This document shows, piece by piece, positions 1-8,586 of a stretch of DNA of 64,000 nucleotides. The notes under the pieces are model-generated. The model did no database searches, was not told the DNA's origin, and was given only the letters and a program-made list of their open reading frames with translations. The position numbers and the translations under genes were made by a program. The DNA lies in the NCBI GenBank assembly GCA_014649555.1, contig BMTG01000010.1, forward strand, positions 186,001 through 250,000. Reading direction: 5' to 3'. Position 1 is the first letter of the stretch. Each line of letters begins with the position of its first letter. This DNA is from Streptomyces globisporus. GTDB lineage: Bacteria > Actinomycetota > Actinomycetes > Streptomycetales > Streptomycetaceae.

Positions 1-68
1 GTTCGCCGGGAAAGCTGAGATCCGCCCTCGGAAGGTGCTGTGTGTCGTTCTGCGCGCGCTGAAAAGGA

Positions 69-326
69 TCAGACGGCGAGCGGAACGATGTTCACGACCT
101 TGCGGCCGCGGTGCGTGCCGAACTCCACCGCACCGGCGGTCAGCGCGAACAGCGTGTCGTCGCCGCCACGGCCGACGCCCGCGCCGGGGTGGAAGTGGGT
201 GCCGCGCTGGCGGACCAGGATCTCACCGGCGTTGACGGCCTGACCGCCGAAGCGCTTCACGCCGAGCCGCTGAGCATTGGAATCGCGCCCGTTCCGAGTG
301 GACGATGCGCCCTTCTTGTGTGCCAT
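69..326 (-). CDS. rpmA: 50S ribosomal protein bL27
   Basis: This 85-residue protein has the full bL27 pattern: an N-terminal [10 protein letters not shown], then [17 protein letters not shown] and the [20 protein letters not shown] block. bL27 sits at the peptidyl-transferase centre of the large ribosomal subunit, where its basic N-terminus reaches toward tRNA ends. The length is normal for an actinobacterial bL27, and there is no Firmicute-type N-terminal prepeptide. It lies 14 bp behind rplU on the same strand, the standard rplU-rpmA pair. In Streptomyces the GTPase gene obg usually follows, and here it would lie beyond the left edge of the window. The identification is close to certain. 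Confidence 0.98.
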   Translation of the reverse strand: MAHKKGASSTRNGRDSNAQRLGVKRFGGQAVNAGEILVRQRGTHFHPGAGVGRGGDDTLFALTAGAVEFGTHRGRKVVNIVPLAV

Positions 327-340
327 GTGTTCTCAGTCCC

Positions 341-661
341 TTACTTCGCAGCCGCGGGGATACCGGTGACCTTGATCGCCGTGTACTGCTGGCGGTGACC
401 CTGGCGACGGCGGTAGCCGGTCTTGTTCTTGTAGCGAAGGATGTCGATCTTCGCGCCCTTGTGGTGGTCCACGATCTCAGCCGTGACCTTGATGCCGTCC
501 AGCACCCACGGGTCGCTGGTGACCGCGTCACCGTCGACAACGAGCAGGGTCGAGAGCTCGACCGTGTCGCCAACCTTGGCAGTGGAAATCTTGTCAACCT
601 CAACGATGTCGCCGACAGCTACCTTGTGCTGGCGACCACCGCTGCGCACGATGGCGTACAC
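341..661 (-). CDS. rplU: 50S ribosomal protein bL21
   Basis: This 106-residue bL21 is a 23S rRNA-binding protein of the large subunit. The start is the GTG at 661, which gives [18 protein letters not shown], the conserved bL21 N-terminus, and it has a purine-rich GAGAGAG ribosome-binding site just upstream. The reading frame stays open further upstream, but that part has no bL21 similarity and runs into leader sequence. The C-terminal [17 protein letters not shown] segment is the typical RNA-binding end of the family. It is the first gene of the rplU-rpmA operon. Confidence 0.97.
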   Translation of the reverse strand: MYAIVRSGGRQHKVAVGDIVEVDKISTAKVGDTVELSTLLVVDGDAVTSDPWVLDGIKVTAEIVDHHKGAKIDILRYKNKTGYRRRQGHRQQYTAIKVTGIPAAAK

Positions 662-962
662 GCGGATCTCTCTCTCGCTCGGAACGGAACCCCTGATGCC
701 AGCCGCCCGCACGGGCCGGGGCCCGTGTCGATCCGGAAGGATGAGCGGCCTCTCCTGGCGGACGGCGCGAACACCGACCGTTACCGGGAGGGATGTGCTC
801 AGGGGTAGGCGCGTTAAGGAAACACACCGAGGGTCAAGGTTACGGGGCCGGGGTGTGGGGGTCAAACCGGGTCGAGGGACCGGAGGCGGGGCCCGCGGGC
901 CGGGGCCGGCGAGCCGCCCGCCTTATGCTTTCCGGGCGCATCAGCTCTCCGAAAGGCATGCC
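662..962. other. Divergent intergenic region between rplU and the acyltransferase
   Basis: These 301 bp separate the divergent rplU and acyltransferase genes, so promoters for both should lie here. A TTGACC hexamer read on the minus strand (832-837) could be a -35 element for rplU, but I do not see a well-spaced -10 partner. I see no small gene with a convincing ribosome-binding site and no RNA structure that I recognise. Confidence 0.5.
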
Positions 963-1559
963 GTGAACTACAGGGTCCAGCCCACCGCCCAGGTCGACGA
1001 GACCGCCGAGATCGGGGACGGCTCCAGTGTCTGGGAGCTGGCGCAGATCCGTGAGGGAGCGAAGCTCGGCGAGGGCTGCGTCGTCGGCCGCGGCGCGTAC
1101 GTCGGTACCGGCGTACGCATCGGCGACAACGTGAAGCTGCAGAACTACGCCCTCGTGTACGAGCCCGCCGAGCTCGGCGACGGCGTCTTCGTCGGCCCCG
1201 CCGTCGTCCTCACGAACGACCACAACCCGCGGTCCGTCGACCCGGACGGCAAGCAGAAGCGCGGCGGCGACTGGGAGGCGGTCGGCGTGCAGGTCGCCGA
1301 GGGCGCCTCCCTCGGCGCCCGCTCGGTCTGCGTCGCGCCGGTCCGTATCGGCCGGTGGGCGATGGTCGCGGCAGGCGCCGTGGTCACCAAGGACGTGCCG
1401 GACTTCGCCCTCGTCGTCGGCGTGCCCGCACGGCGGATCGGCTGGGTCGGACGGGCCGGAGTACGCCTGACCGAGCGGCCGGACGAGCCGGGCGTGTGGG
1501 AGTGCCCGCAGAGCGGGACGCTGTACGACGAGAAGGACGGCGTGCTGTCCGAGCGGTGA
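963..1559 (+). CDS. WbpD/WlbB-like UDP-amino-sugar N-acetyltransferase
   Basis: This 198-residue left-handed beta-helix acyltransferase has many imperfect hexapeptide repeats (IGDGSS, LGEGCV, IGDNVK, LGDGVF, LGARSV). It also has the TNDHNPRS segment and the closing motif AGAVVTKDVPDFALVVGVPA with RIGW, which I associate with WbpD/WlbB. Those enzymes use acetyl-CoA to acetylate the 3-amino group of UDP-2-acetamido-3-amino-2,3-dideoxyglucuronate. The start is GTG at 963, six bases after GAAAGG (951-956); the ATG at 958 stops after two codons. The gene converges on the sugar operon at 1643-8251, which supplies the other three enzymes of the pathway. The tail after about residue 165 (ECPQSGTLY) is a short extension. 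The exact substrate is inferred from context. Confidence 0.88.
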   Translation: MNYRVQPTAQVDETAEIGDGSSVWELAQIREGAKLGEGCVVGRGAYVGTGVRIGDNVKLQNYALVYEPAELGDGVFVGPAVVLTNDHNPRSVDPDGKQKRGGDWEAVGVQVAEGASLGARSVCVAPVRIGRWAMVAAGAVVTKDVPDFALVVGVPARRIGWVGRAGVRLTERPDEPGVWECPQSGTLYDEKDGVLSER

Positions 1560-1585
1560 GACACACCTCCGCGGAGTCGCGGAGC

Positions 1586-1631
1586 ACACGGTGAGGGCGG
1601 GCGTCCAGCTGGACGCCCGCCCTCACCGTGT
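1586..1631. terminator. Bidirectional terminator, 46-bp perfect palindrome
   Basis: Twenty-three bases (1586-1608) are exactly self-complementary to the next 23 (1609-1631), with CAG|CTG at the centre. The palindrome lies between two convergent stop codons at 1559 and 1643. It is GC-rich and has no U-tract, as is usual for Streptomyces terminators. Confidence 0.85.
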
Positions 1632-1642
1632 CTTCGGACGGC

Positions 1643-2926
1643 TCAGCCGCCGATGACGACGCGGCGCACGCCCGCCCAGTTGGCCGGGTCCGTCGTACGG
1701 CGGCCGTCGACCAGGACGCGGACGTCCGGGAGGTCGGCGGCGGACAGCTCGCGGTACTCGGCGTGGTCGGCCTGGAGGACCGCAGCGGTGACGGCCTGGC
1801 CCTCGTGCGGGACGAGGCCCAGCGCGGTCAGCTCCTCCGGGGTGTACATCGGGTCCGAGACGAACGGCACCGCGCCCCGCGCCTTCAGCGCCTCGACGAC
1901 ACCGAAGACACCGGAGAACGCGGTCTCCTTGACGCCGCCGCGGTAGGCCGCGCCCAGCACCACGACGCCGACACCGTCCAGGTCGCCGTAGGCGGCGGCC
2001 AGCAGATCGACGGCGTAGGCGGGCATCGCGGCGTTGGCCTCGCGGGCCGAACGCACGACGGTCGCCTCCGGGTCGTTCCAGAGGTACATCCGCGGGTAGA
2101 TCGGGATGCAGTGGCCGCCCACGGCGATGCCGGGCTGGTGGATGTGGCTGTAGGGCTGGCTGTTGCAGGCCTCGATGACCTTCTTGACGTCGATGCCGTT
2201 CTGGTCGGCGAACCGGGCGAACTGGTTGGCCAGGCCGATGTTGACGTCGCGGTAGGTGGTCTCGGCGAGCTTCGCCAGCTCGGAGGCCTCCGCCGTGCCG
2301 AGGTCCCAGACGCCGTTCGGGCGGGGCAGGTCCTCGCGCTCGTCGAAGTCGAGGACGGCCTCGTAGAACGCGACGCCGCGCTCGGCGGACGCCTCGTCGA
2401 TGCCGCCGACGAGCTTGGGGTAGCGGCGCAGGTCGGCGAAGACCCGGCCGGTGAGCACCCGCTCCGGGGAGAAGACCAGGTGGAAGTCCTCGCCGGGGGT
2501 CAGGCCCGAGCCCTCGGCCAGCATCGGCGCCCAGCGGGTACGGGTGGTGCCGACCGGGAGCGTGGTCTCGTAGCTGACCAGGGTGCCGGGCTTGAGACCG
2601 GCCGCGATGGCCTTGGTGGCGGCGTCCATCCAGCCGAAGTCCGGGGTGCCCTCGGCGTCCACGAAGAGCGGGACGACGACCACGACGGCGTCGGACGCGG
2701 CGACCGCGGCCGTGGTGTCCGTCGTCGCGGAGAGCAGGCCCGCGCCGACCGTCTCCTTCAGCTTGACGTCCAGGTCGTACTCGCCGGGGAACGGCTCGGT
2801 GGCCGCGTTGACGAGCTCGACGACCTTCTCGTTGACGTCCGCGCCGATGACCTTGTGGCCCTTGGCGGCGAACTGCACGGCGAGCGGAAGCCCGATCTTG
2901 CCGAGCGCGACTACACAGATGTTCAT
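1643..2926 (-). CDS. Nucleotide-sugar 6-dehydrogenase (WbpA/WecC type)
   Basis: This 427-residue member of the UDP-glucose/GDP-mannose dehydrogenase family oxidises the C6 hydroxyl of a UDP-sugar to a carboxylate with two NAD+. The N-terminal Rossmann motif is VVALGKIGLPLAVQFAAKGH (about residues 5-24). The LAKLAETTYRDVNIGLANQ helix is the central dimerisation segment. GGHCIPIYP carries the catalytic cysteine. The length is normal. It is the last gene of the operon, four bases after the GT2 gene. Together with the aminotransferase, oxidoreductase and acetyltransferase nearby, it most likely acts on UDP-GlcNAc, as WbpA does. UDP-ManNAc or UDP-Glc cannot be excluded from sequence alone. Confidence 0.93.
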   Translation of the reverse strand: MNICVVALGKIGLPLAVQFAAKGHKVIGADVNEKVVELVNAATEPFPGEYDLDVKLKETVGAGLLSATTDTTAAVAASDAVVVVVPLFVDAEGTPDFGWMDAATKAIAAGLKPGTLVSYETTLPVGTTRTRWAPMLAEGSGLTPGEDFHLVFSPERVLTGRVFADLRRYPKLVGGIDEASAERGVAFYEAVLDFDEREDLPRPNGVWDLGTAEASELAKLAETTYRDVNIGLANQFARFADQNGIDVKKVIEACNSQPYSHIHQPGIAVGGHCIPIYPRMYLWNDPEATVVRSAREANAAMPAYAVDLLAAAYGDLDGVGVVVLGAAYRGGVKETAFSGVFGVVEALKARGAVPFVSDPMYTPEELTALGLVPHEGQAVTAAVLQADHAEYRELSAADLPDVRVLVDGRRTTDPANWAGVRRVVIGG

Positions 2927-2930
2927 CGGG

Positions 2931-4550
2931 TTACTTCCTCTTCGACCTGGACAGCGTTCGGCGCAGCCGCGCGCCCACGCTGGGCTTCGGTTCCCACAGC
3001 GGGGCCGTCGTGATCACGAGACGGCCCTTCGGGTTCGGGCTCGCCGCGACACGGTGGGGGTCGGTGCTCCCCCAGCGGCGTGCCAGCGGCATCGGCTGCC
3101 CTTGGGTGCGGACCGGGATCTCGTACGTCGAGCCCGCGACGTCCACGTAGAGGCGGACGCCTCTCTTGGACCGGGTGGCCGCCAGCGGGATGCGGGCGGT
3201 CAGCAGAGTGCCGCCGTCCTCCGCGGCGTCGGCGGTGAGCGTGCCGACGCGCTGCGGGCGCGGGGCGTCCGCCGGCAGTTTGCGCGCACCGGCCTTGTCG
3301 GCGCTCTGGGGCATGGCGCCCTGGGCCAGGGCGACGACGGCGGAGGAGGTGTCCCCGGTGATGCCGGCCCGCAGGTTCAGGACGCAGAACAGCTCCGTGC
3401 CGTGCTGGTCCCAGTCGGCCGACTCCAGGCGCGTACCGGCGGAGAGGCGGCCCGCCACCGTCTCGCCGAGCACCTCGTAGCAGCGGTCGTCGAGGCCGAC
3501 GGCCGGGTCCCTGAATCCGGGGTAGGTGGCGAAGGCGCGGCCGCCCTCCAGCAGGAAGGGCGGCGCTCCGTGCTCCGTCTCCTCCGCGATGGCGCGGGTG
3601 AGCTCCTCGACGGCGCCGCTGCGGGCGAGGCCGAAGCGGACCCGGCGCTTGACTCCGGTGCCGTCCCGCAGGCCTTCGGTGAAGTAGGCGTCCACCAGCG
3701 CGCCGACGCCCTCGCACACCTGACGCCGGGTGTCGAGGTCGAGTGCCGGGAAGTCCTGCTGGAGCAGCTTGGACAGCTCCCAGTCGAAGTGGCGCTTGAG
3801 GACGGCGTCGCGCTGCGGACCCGCGGGGATCAGACCGGCCGTGTGCTCCATGATGCGTTCGACGCAGCGGAGCCTGGCCAGGTGGTTCGCCCGGTAGGTG
3901 ATGTTGCTGGCGTCGCCGCGCTTGACCGCGTAGTAACAGGTGTAGTCGGAGACGACGGAGATCTTCCGGGCCCGTACGCACGCCTCGATGGTGAACGGCT
4001 GGTCGCTGCCGACCGGCATGTCCTCAGGGAAGCGGAGGCTGTGCTTCTCCACCAGTTCGCGGCGGAAGAGCTTGGTGTTGGCCAGGGTGAAGGGCAACGC
4101 CGAGTCGTAGAGGCTGACGTCGGGGTGGTTCCCGTCGTACAGCTTCTGGTGGACGTACCGGCCGTTCGTGCCGACCATCTTGCCGACCACCACGTCGGCC
4201 CCGTTGGCGTCGGCGGCGGAGACCATCCGCTCCAGGGCCTCTTCGCCGAGGTGGTCGTCCGCGCCTATGAAGTAGACGAAACGGCCGGTGGCCACGTCCA
4301 GCGCCCGGTTGCTGGGCGCGGCGGGGCCGCCCGAGTTCGGCTGGTGGAGCACCTTCACCACGTCGGGATGGCGCTCGGCGTACCGGTCGAGCTCGGCACC
4401 GCTGCCGTCGGTCGACCCGTCGTCGACGGCCACGACCTCCAGCCGCTCCAGGCCGATGCTCTGCCCGATCAGGGAGTCCAGGCACTCCGTGAGGTACGGC
4501 ATGGTGTTGTAGACGGCGACGACGACGGTGACGTCGGGCTCTCGTCTCAT
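2931..4550 (-). CDS. Glycosyltransferase family 2, with C-terminal extension
   Basis: This protein has 539 residues. Residues 1 to about 220 form a GT-A domain: VTVVVAVYNTMPYLTECLDSL, VVAVDDGSTDGSGAELD, the GADDHL metal-binding DxD-type motif, and NTKLFRR. The remaining 300 residues include a helical stretch and then a beta-rich part with LTARIPLAATRSKRGVRLYVDV, resembling the C-terminal domains of wall-polymer transferases such as TagB/F-associated GT2 proteins. It should act at the cytoplasmic face of the membrane, adding a sugar from an NDP donor. The start ATG overlaps the upstream GT4 stop as ATGA (4547-4550), so translation is coupled. No membrane segments are visible. Donor and acceptor are unknown. 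Confidence 0.88.
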   Translation of the reverse strand: MRREPDVTVVVAVYNTMPYLTECLDSLIGQSIGLERLEVVAVDDGSTDGSGAELDRYAERHPDVVKVLHQPNSGGPAAPSNRALDVATGRFVYFIGADDHLGEEALERMVSAADANGADVVVGKMVGTNGRYVHQKLYDGNHPDVSLYDSALPFTLANTKLFRRELVEKHSLRFPEDMPVGSDQPFTIEACVRARKISVVSDYTCYYAVKRGDASNITYRANHLARLRCVERIMEHTAGLIPAGPQRDAVLKRHFDWELSKLLQQDFPALDLDTRRQVCEGVGALVDAYFTEGLRDGTGVKRRVRFGLARSGAVEELTRAIAEETEHGAPPFLLEGGRAFATYPGFRDPAVGLDDRCYEVLGETVAGRLSAGTRLESADWDQHGTELFCVLNLRAGITGDTSSAVVALAQGAMPQSADKAGARKLPADAPRPQRVGTLTADAAEDGGTLLTARIPLAATRSKRGVRLYVDVAGSTYEIPVRTQGQPMPLARRWGSTDPHRVAASPNPKGRLVITTAPLWEPKPSVGARLRRTLSRSKRK

Positions 4551-6127
4551 GCCATCACCTGGGAGTCCGGCTGTTGCGCCTTCACCGGCTCGGCGCCGGT
4601 GAGACGCGTGTACACGCCGTCCAGGACCTCGGCCTGCGCCTCCCAGGTCCAGTTCTCCAGCAGCCCCTCGCGTGCGTAGGCGGCTCGGTACTTCGCGGGG
4701 TCGGCGAGCACCGACTTGACCGCCCGTACGTAGTCGGAGACGTCCTCGGCGGTGAACACCTCGCCCTGACCGGTCCGGGCGACCATCTCCCCCATCGTCT
4801 TGACATCGCTCACGACGAACGGCAGACGGGCGTGGGAGTACTCGAAGAACTTGGTGATCAGGGCGATCTCGTGGTTGGGCCAGTGGTGGATCGGGATGAC
4901 GCCCACGCTGGCCGCGGACAGGAAGGGAACCACCTGGTAGTGCGGCACGTACGGCAGGATGTGCAGCCGGTCCGAGACGCCCAGTTCGGCGGCTCGTTCC
5001 TTGAGTTCCTGCATGTAGGCCGAGTTGGGCCGCAGGACGACGAAGGCCACGTGCGTACCGGGGAGCTGGGGCAGCCCCTCGACCATGATGTCGAGACCCC
5101 GCTGCGGGGCCGCGGCACCGCTGTAGACCGCCAGCGGGACGTCCGGGCCGATACCGCACAGCTCGCGCAGGTCGGGCACCGGCTCCGCGGCCTGCTCCGG
5201 GGAGACCTCGGCGTCCGGGGCGTTCAGCACCACCTCCGGCAGGGCCTTCAGACCGTGGCGCTCGACCAGCATCTCCGCCAGGGTGCCGGAGACCGTGGTG
5301 ACGGCGTCGGCGTACTTGGCGTACTCCCGCTCGTGCCCGCACTGCGCGATGTGCCAGCGCGGGTGCGGGTTCCACGGCTTGATGCCGGGCAGGAACTCGT
5401 GCACGTCCCAGAGGAGCTTGACCTTGCGGCCCTTGGCCTCGGCGCGCAGCTTCGCCCGCGCGGCCACGCCGAGCATGCGGAAGTCGTTGGCGTGGATCAC
5501 GTCGGGTTCGAGCCGGTCGATGACCTTCCCGTACGCCAGCTCGAAGTCCCACAGGGCGGGGTCGAGGCGCCGCCAGGCCCGGTCGCCCATGGTGCGGACC
5601 CAGAAGGCCGTGGTGAAGCGGTCCAGCGGCGATTCCATGCTCTTGCGGCGCTGCGCGAGCGCCTCCGTGCGGCCGGCCCGGAAGCGGACCCACTTGCTCA
5701 GCGTCTTCGCCAGCAGACGCGGGGGCACCAGACGCGCGGCCCCGAGCGGTGAACCGTTGCGCCTGGCCTCGACGCTCCGGACGTTCAGCTCGGCGCGCCA
5801 CGCCTTCATCCGCTGCTTGCGGTACTCCGCGAGCGGACCGGGCGGGTACGCGAGAGGCGAACGCAGAACGGCCCTGCGGTACTCATGACGGCGGCGGTGC
5901 ATGGGCGTCGGCACATGCAGCAGGCGGACCTGGGCATCTCCGAGCCACCACTTCTGGGACTTCTTGGTGGGCGACTTGCCCAGAAGCACCACGTCCCACC
6001 CGGCCTCCGCCGCCGAGCGGGCTTCCTTCTGCACCCGGGAATCGCCGTTGACGCCGTTGTCGACGAGCATGACGATCTTTCCCCGGGAACTGCGCTCCGG
6101 CCCCGCGGCCGAGCTGTCAATCGCCAT
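4547..6127 (-). CDS. Glycosyltransferase family 4
   Basis: This 526-residue GT-B enzyme starts at the ATG at 6127, which gives MAIDSSAAGPERSSRGKIVMLVDNGVNGDSR and an 11-bp overlap with the upstream oxidoreductase. The N-terminal half has the VIHANDFRMLGVAARA acceptor-domain segment. The C-terminal half has AVYSGAAAPQRGLDIMVEGL, then the donor-site region SVGVIPIHHWPNHEIALITKFFEY, where GT4 enzymes place the EX7E-type contact. It probably transfers a nucleotide-activated sugar to a lipid-linked or growing glycan. An Arg-rich stretch at about residues 60-110 is longer than in typical small GT4 proteins. Specificity cannot be read from the sequence, but the neighbouring genes suggest a diacetamido-uronic acid. 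Confidence 0.87.
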   Translation of the reverse strand: MAIDSSAAGPERSSRGKIVMLVDNGVNGDSRVQKEARSAAEAGWDVVLLGKSPTKKSQKWWLGDAQVRLLHVPTPMHRRRHEYRRAVLRSPLAYPPGPLAEYRKQRMKAWRAELNVRSVEARRNGSPLGAARLVPPRLLAKTLSKWVRFRAGRTEALAQRRKSMESPLDRFTTAFWVRTMGDRAWRRLDPALWDFELAYGKVIDRLEPDVIHANDFRMLGVAARAKLRAEAKGRKVKLLWDVHEFLPGIKPWNPHPRWHIAQCGHEREYAKYADAVTTVSGTLAEMLVERHGLKALPEVVLNAPDAEVSPEQAAEPVPDLRELCGIGPDVPLAVYSGAAAPQRGLDIMVEGLPQLPGTHVAFVVLRPNSAYMQELKERAAELGVSDRLHILPYVPHYQVVPFLSAASVGVIPIHHWPNHEIALITKFFEYSHARLPFVVSDVKTMGEMVARTGQGEVFTAEDVSDYVRAVKSVLADPAKYRAAYAREGLLENWTWEAQAEVLDGVYTRLTGAEPVKAQQPDSQVMA

Positions 6128-7136
6128 GGCGGGCAGGCTCTCCTGTCTCGAATACGACGGTCCGGCCACGGTTGGCCGAGTCGAGCAGCGATGTCGCCAC
6201 CTCGACGGTTCGCAGCCCCTGCCGCAGCGTGCAGATGTCGGCGGGCTTGCCCTGCACAGCGTCGCGGAACAGCTCGTGCTCGACAAGCAGCGGCTCGCGC
6301 TTGGGGATGGCATAACGGATCATGTCGCCCTCGGCCACCCCGCGGAACGCGCGCAGCGCCTCCCACTCGGTGGCGACGGCGGCGTTCGAGTGGAACGTGA
6401 GGTCGGCGGTGAGGGTGTCGGCGATGAAGCAGCCGCGCTCGCCGGTGACCGAGGTGAATCGTTCCTTGAGCGGACTCAGCCAGTTGACCAGGTGGTTGAC
6501 CATCGTGCCGTCGGACAGCTGGCCCACCGCGGAGACCATGTCCTCGTGCGGGCGGCCCGACTTGGAGACGGTGTGCGCCGCGATCGACGTGTACGTCTGG
6601 CCGGTGACCCAGCCCGTCAGGTCGATGTCGTGGGTGGCCAGGTCCTTGACCACGCCGACGTCGGCGATCCGGTGCGGGAAGGGACCCTGGCGGCGGGTGA
6701 CGACCTGGTAGACGTCGCCCAGCTCGCCGGCCTCCAGGCGGGCACGGAGCGAGAGCAGGGCGGGGTTGCAGCGTTCGATGTGGCCGACGCCGGCGACCAG
6801 GCCGCGCGACTCGAAGGCGTCGACGAGGCGGCGGGCGCCCTCGACGGTGTCGGCGAGCGGCTTCTCGATCAGGGCGCCGACACCGGCGTCGGCGAGCTGG
6901 AGGCCGACCTCCTCGTGCAGCGCGGTCGGGCAGGCCACGACGGCGTAGTCGACGCCGAGGGCGATGAGCTCCTCGACGGTCGAGAGCACGGGTGCGCCCT
7001 GGGCCCAGCCGTTCTTGTCGCCCATAGGGTCGACGACGCCGACCAGTTCGACGCCTTCCAGGCTCGCGAGGACGCGGGCGTGGTGGCGGCCCATGGAGCC
7101 GAGGCCGACGAGCCCGGCCTTGAGTACGGCGGTCAC
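6117..7136 (-). CDS. Gfo/Idh/MocA-family sugar 3-dehydrogenase (WbpB/WlbA-like)
   Basis: This 339-residue NAD(P)-dependent oxidoreductase has a Rossmann N-terminus, AGLVGLGSMGRHHARVLASL, then the hallmark EKPLADT motif carrying the catalytic-pocket lysine. GHIERCNPALL and VKDLATHDIDL in the C-terminal domain are typical of the sugar-dehydrogenase subgroup. WbpB/WlbA oxidises C3 of UDP-GlcNAc uronate to the 3-keto form, which the neighbouring aminotransferase then aminates. Its start overlaps the aminotransferase stop by four bases (7133-7136). The substrate assignment rests on the four-enzyme context. Confidence 0.9.
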   Translation of the reverse strand: MTAVLKAGLVGLGSMGRHHARVLASLEGVELVGVVDPMGDKNGWAQGAPVLSTVEELIALGVDYAVVACPTALHEEVGLQLADAGVGALIEKPLADTVEGARRLVDAFESRGLVAGVGHIERCNPALLSLRARLEAGELGDVYQVVTRRQGPFPHRIADVGVVKDLATHDIDLTGWVTGQTYTSIAAHTVSKSGRPHEDMVSAVGQLSDGTMVNHLVNWLSPLKERFTSVTGERGCFIADTLTADLTFHSNAAVATEWEALRAFRGVAEGDMIRYAIPKREPLLVEHELFRDAVQGKPADICTLRQGLRTVEVATSLLDSANRGRTVVFETGEPARHGD

Positions 7137-8251
7137 AGGTTCTCCCCCAGGTCGTTCACGGCGGTGACGATGCGCTCCAGGTCGCCCTGGGTGAGCGAGG
7201 GGTGGACGGGCAGCGAGACGACCTCGGCGGCGGCCTTCTCGGTCTCGGGCAGGTCCCAGGTGCGGCCCGCCTTCTGGTCCGGCTCCCAGTAGGGCTTCAG
7301 CCGGTGGATCGGCGTCGGGTAGTAGACCGCGTTGCCGACGCCCGCCTCGGTGAGCTTCGCCATCGCGGCGTCCCGGTCACCCTGGATGCGCACGGTGTAC
7401 TGGTGGTAGATGTGCCGCGCGCCCTCGGCGACCGGCGGCAGGGTGACGCTCGGGGCGGTGATGTGGGCGTCGAGGTAGGCGGCATTGGCGCGGCGCTGCT
7501 CGGTCCAGCCCTCGACCTTGGCGAGCTGGACGCGGCCGACGGCCGCGTTGACGTCGGTCATCCGCATGTTGGCGCCGACGATCTCATTGGCGTACCGCTG
7601 CTCCATGCCCTGGTTGCGCAGCAGGCGCAGGGTGCGGGCCAGCTCGGCGTCGGCCGTGGAGACCATGCCGCCTTCGAGGGAGTGCATGTTCTTGGTCGGG
7701 TAGAAGCTGAAGGTACCGCCCGCGCCGAACGCGCCGACCGGGGTGCCGTTCAGCGCCGCCGCGTGGGCCTGGCAGGCGTCCTCGACCACGGCGAGCCCGT
7801 GCTTCTCGGCGATGGGCATGAGCTTGTCCATCGCGGCGGGGTGGCCGTAGAGGTGCACCGGCATGATCGCGGCGGTGCGCGGCGTGATCGCGGCTTCGAC
7901 GGCGGCCGGGTCGAGGCCGAAGCTGCCGGGCTCGATGTCGGCGAACACCACGTCGGCGCCGACCAGGCGGACGGCGTTGGCGGAGGCCGCGAAGGAGAAG
8001 GAGGGGACGATCACCTCGTCGCCGGGGCCGATGCCCAGGGCCAGCAGCAGCAGGTGCAGGGCCGAGGTGCCCGAGTTGACGGCGACGCAGTGCCGGTCGT
8101 CGACCAGCCGCGAGAAGCCTTCCTCGAAGGCCGCGACCTCCGGGCCCTGCACGACGCGACCGCTGCGCAGTACGCGTACCGCGGCCTCGATCTCGTCTTC
8201 CCCGATGACGGGGCGGGCAGCAGGAATCGGCTGCTCGTTGATGCTCGACAT
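7133..8251 (-). CDS. DegT/DnrJ/EryC1/StrS aminotransferase (WbpE/WlbC-like)
   Basis: This 372-residue PLP-dependent sugar aminotransferase is the first gene of the operon. Visible motifs are NSGTSALHLLLLALG near residues 50-65, VEDACQAHAA, and SFYPTKNMHSLEGGM, whose lysine should form the internal aldimine. In WbpE the reaction is glutamate-dependent amination of UDP-3-keto-GlcNAc uronate. The start is the ATG at 8251 (MSSINEQPIPAARPVIGEDE), preceded by a strong GGAGGA site. A second in-frame ATG eight codons upstream lacks such a site. The family assignment is very firm; the exact substrate is inferred from neighbours. Confidence 0.92.
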   Translation of the reverse strand: MSSINEQPIPAARPVIGEDEIEAAVRVLRSGRVVQGPEVAAFEEGFSRLVDDRHCVAVNSGTSALHLLLLALGIGPGDEVIVPSFSFAASANAVRLVGADVVFADIEPGSFGLDPAAVEAAITPRTAAIMPVHLYGHPAAMDKLMPIAEKHGLAVVEDACQAHAAALNGTPVGAFGAGGTFSFYPTKNMHSLEGGMVSTADAELARTLRLLRNQGMEQRYANEIVGANMRMTDVNAAVGRVQLAKVEGWTEQRRANAAYLDAHITAPSVTLPPVAEGARHIYHQYTVRIQGDRDAAMAKLTEAGVGNAVYYPTPIHRLKPYWEPDQKAGRTWDLPETEKAAAEVVSLPVHPSLTQGDLERIVTAVNDLGENL

Positions 8252-8586
8252 GAACGTCCTCCTTGAACACCGCAAGAGCTCGTTACCAGGCAGAGCTTTG
8301 AGGTGCGGGACGCCTTACGAGTTCGCGCGCGTAACCCCACCGGCACAATGCCGACGCCCTGCCGAGGATTCCGGCCCGGCCGGAATCGCCGCCGGGCCTT
8401 GTCACCGCCTGTCAGTTTCGCGAAGAAACCTGACAGGCATGGCAACCGTCGTCACATTATCAGGGATTTCTCGGCCCATTTCGGGCTCGTTAACCGGTGC
8501 TTGCATCAGTTCTGAAACAAAGCAGGTGTCCCGCCCCGATGTGCTCGGAACGGGACACCTGAAGTGAACAACCGGTTACGGATTCA
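8252..8586. promoter_or_regulatory. Leader/promoter region of the sugar operon and rne 3' end
   Basis: No gene is visible in these 335 bp. Reading the minus strand toward the aminotransferase start, there is a GATAAT -10-like hexamer at 8456-8461. Next comes a long hairpin (8407-8438: GCCTGTCAG plus TTTC, loop GCGAA, returning with one bulged C). Then there is a 21-bp perfect palindrome (8367-8387: GATTCCGGCC, a central C, GGCCGGAATC), and finally the GGAGGA ribosome-binding site. The rne terminator is at 8523-8561. If the -10 is real, the operon has an untranslated leader of about 200 nt. Confidence 0.55.
8523..8561 (-). terminator. Terminator of rne
   Basis: CAGGTGTCCCG (8523-8533) pairs exactly with CGGGACACCTG (8551-8561) across a 17-nt loop, starting 26 bp after the rne stop codon. 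Confidence 0.75.
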
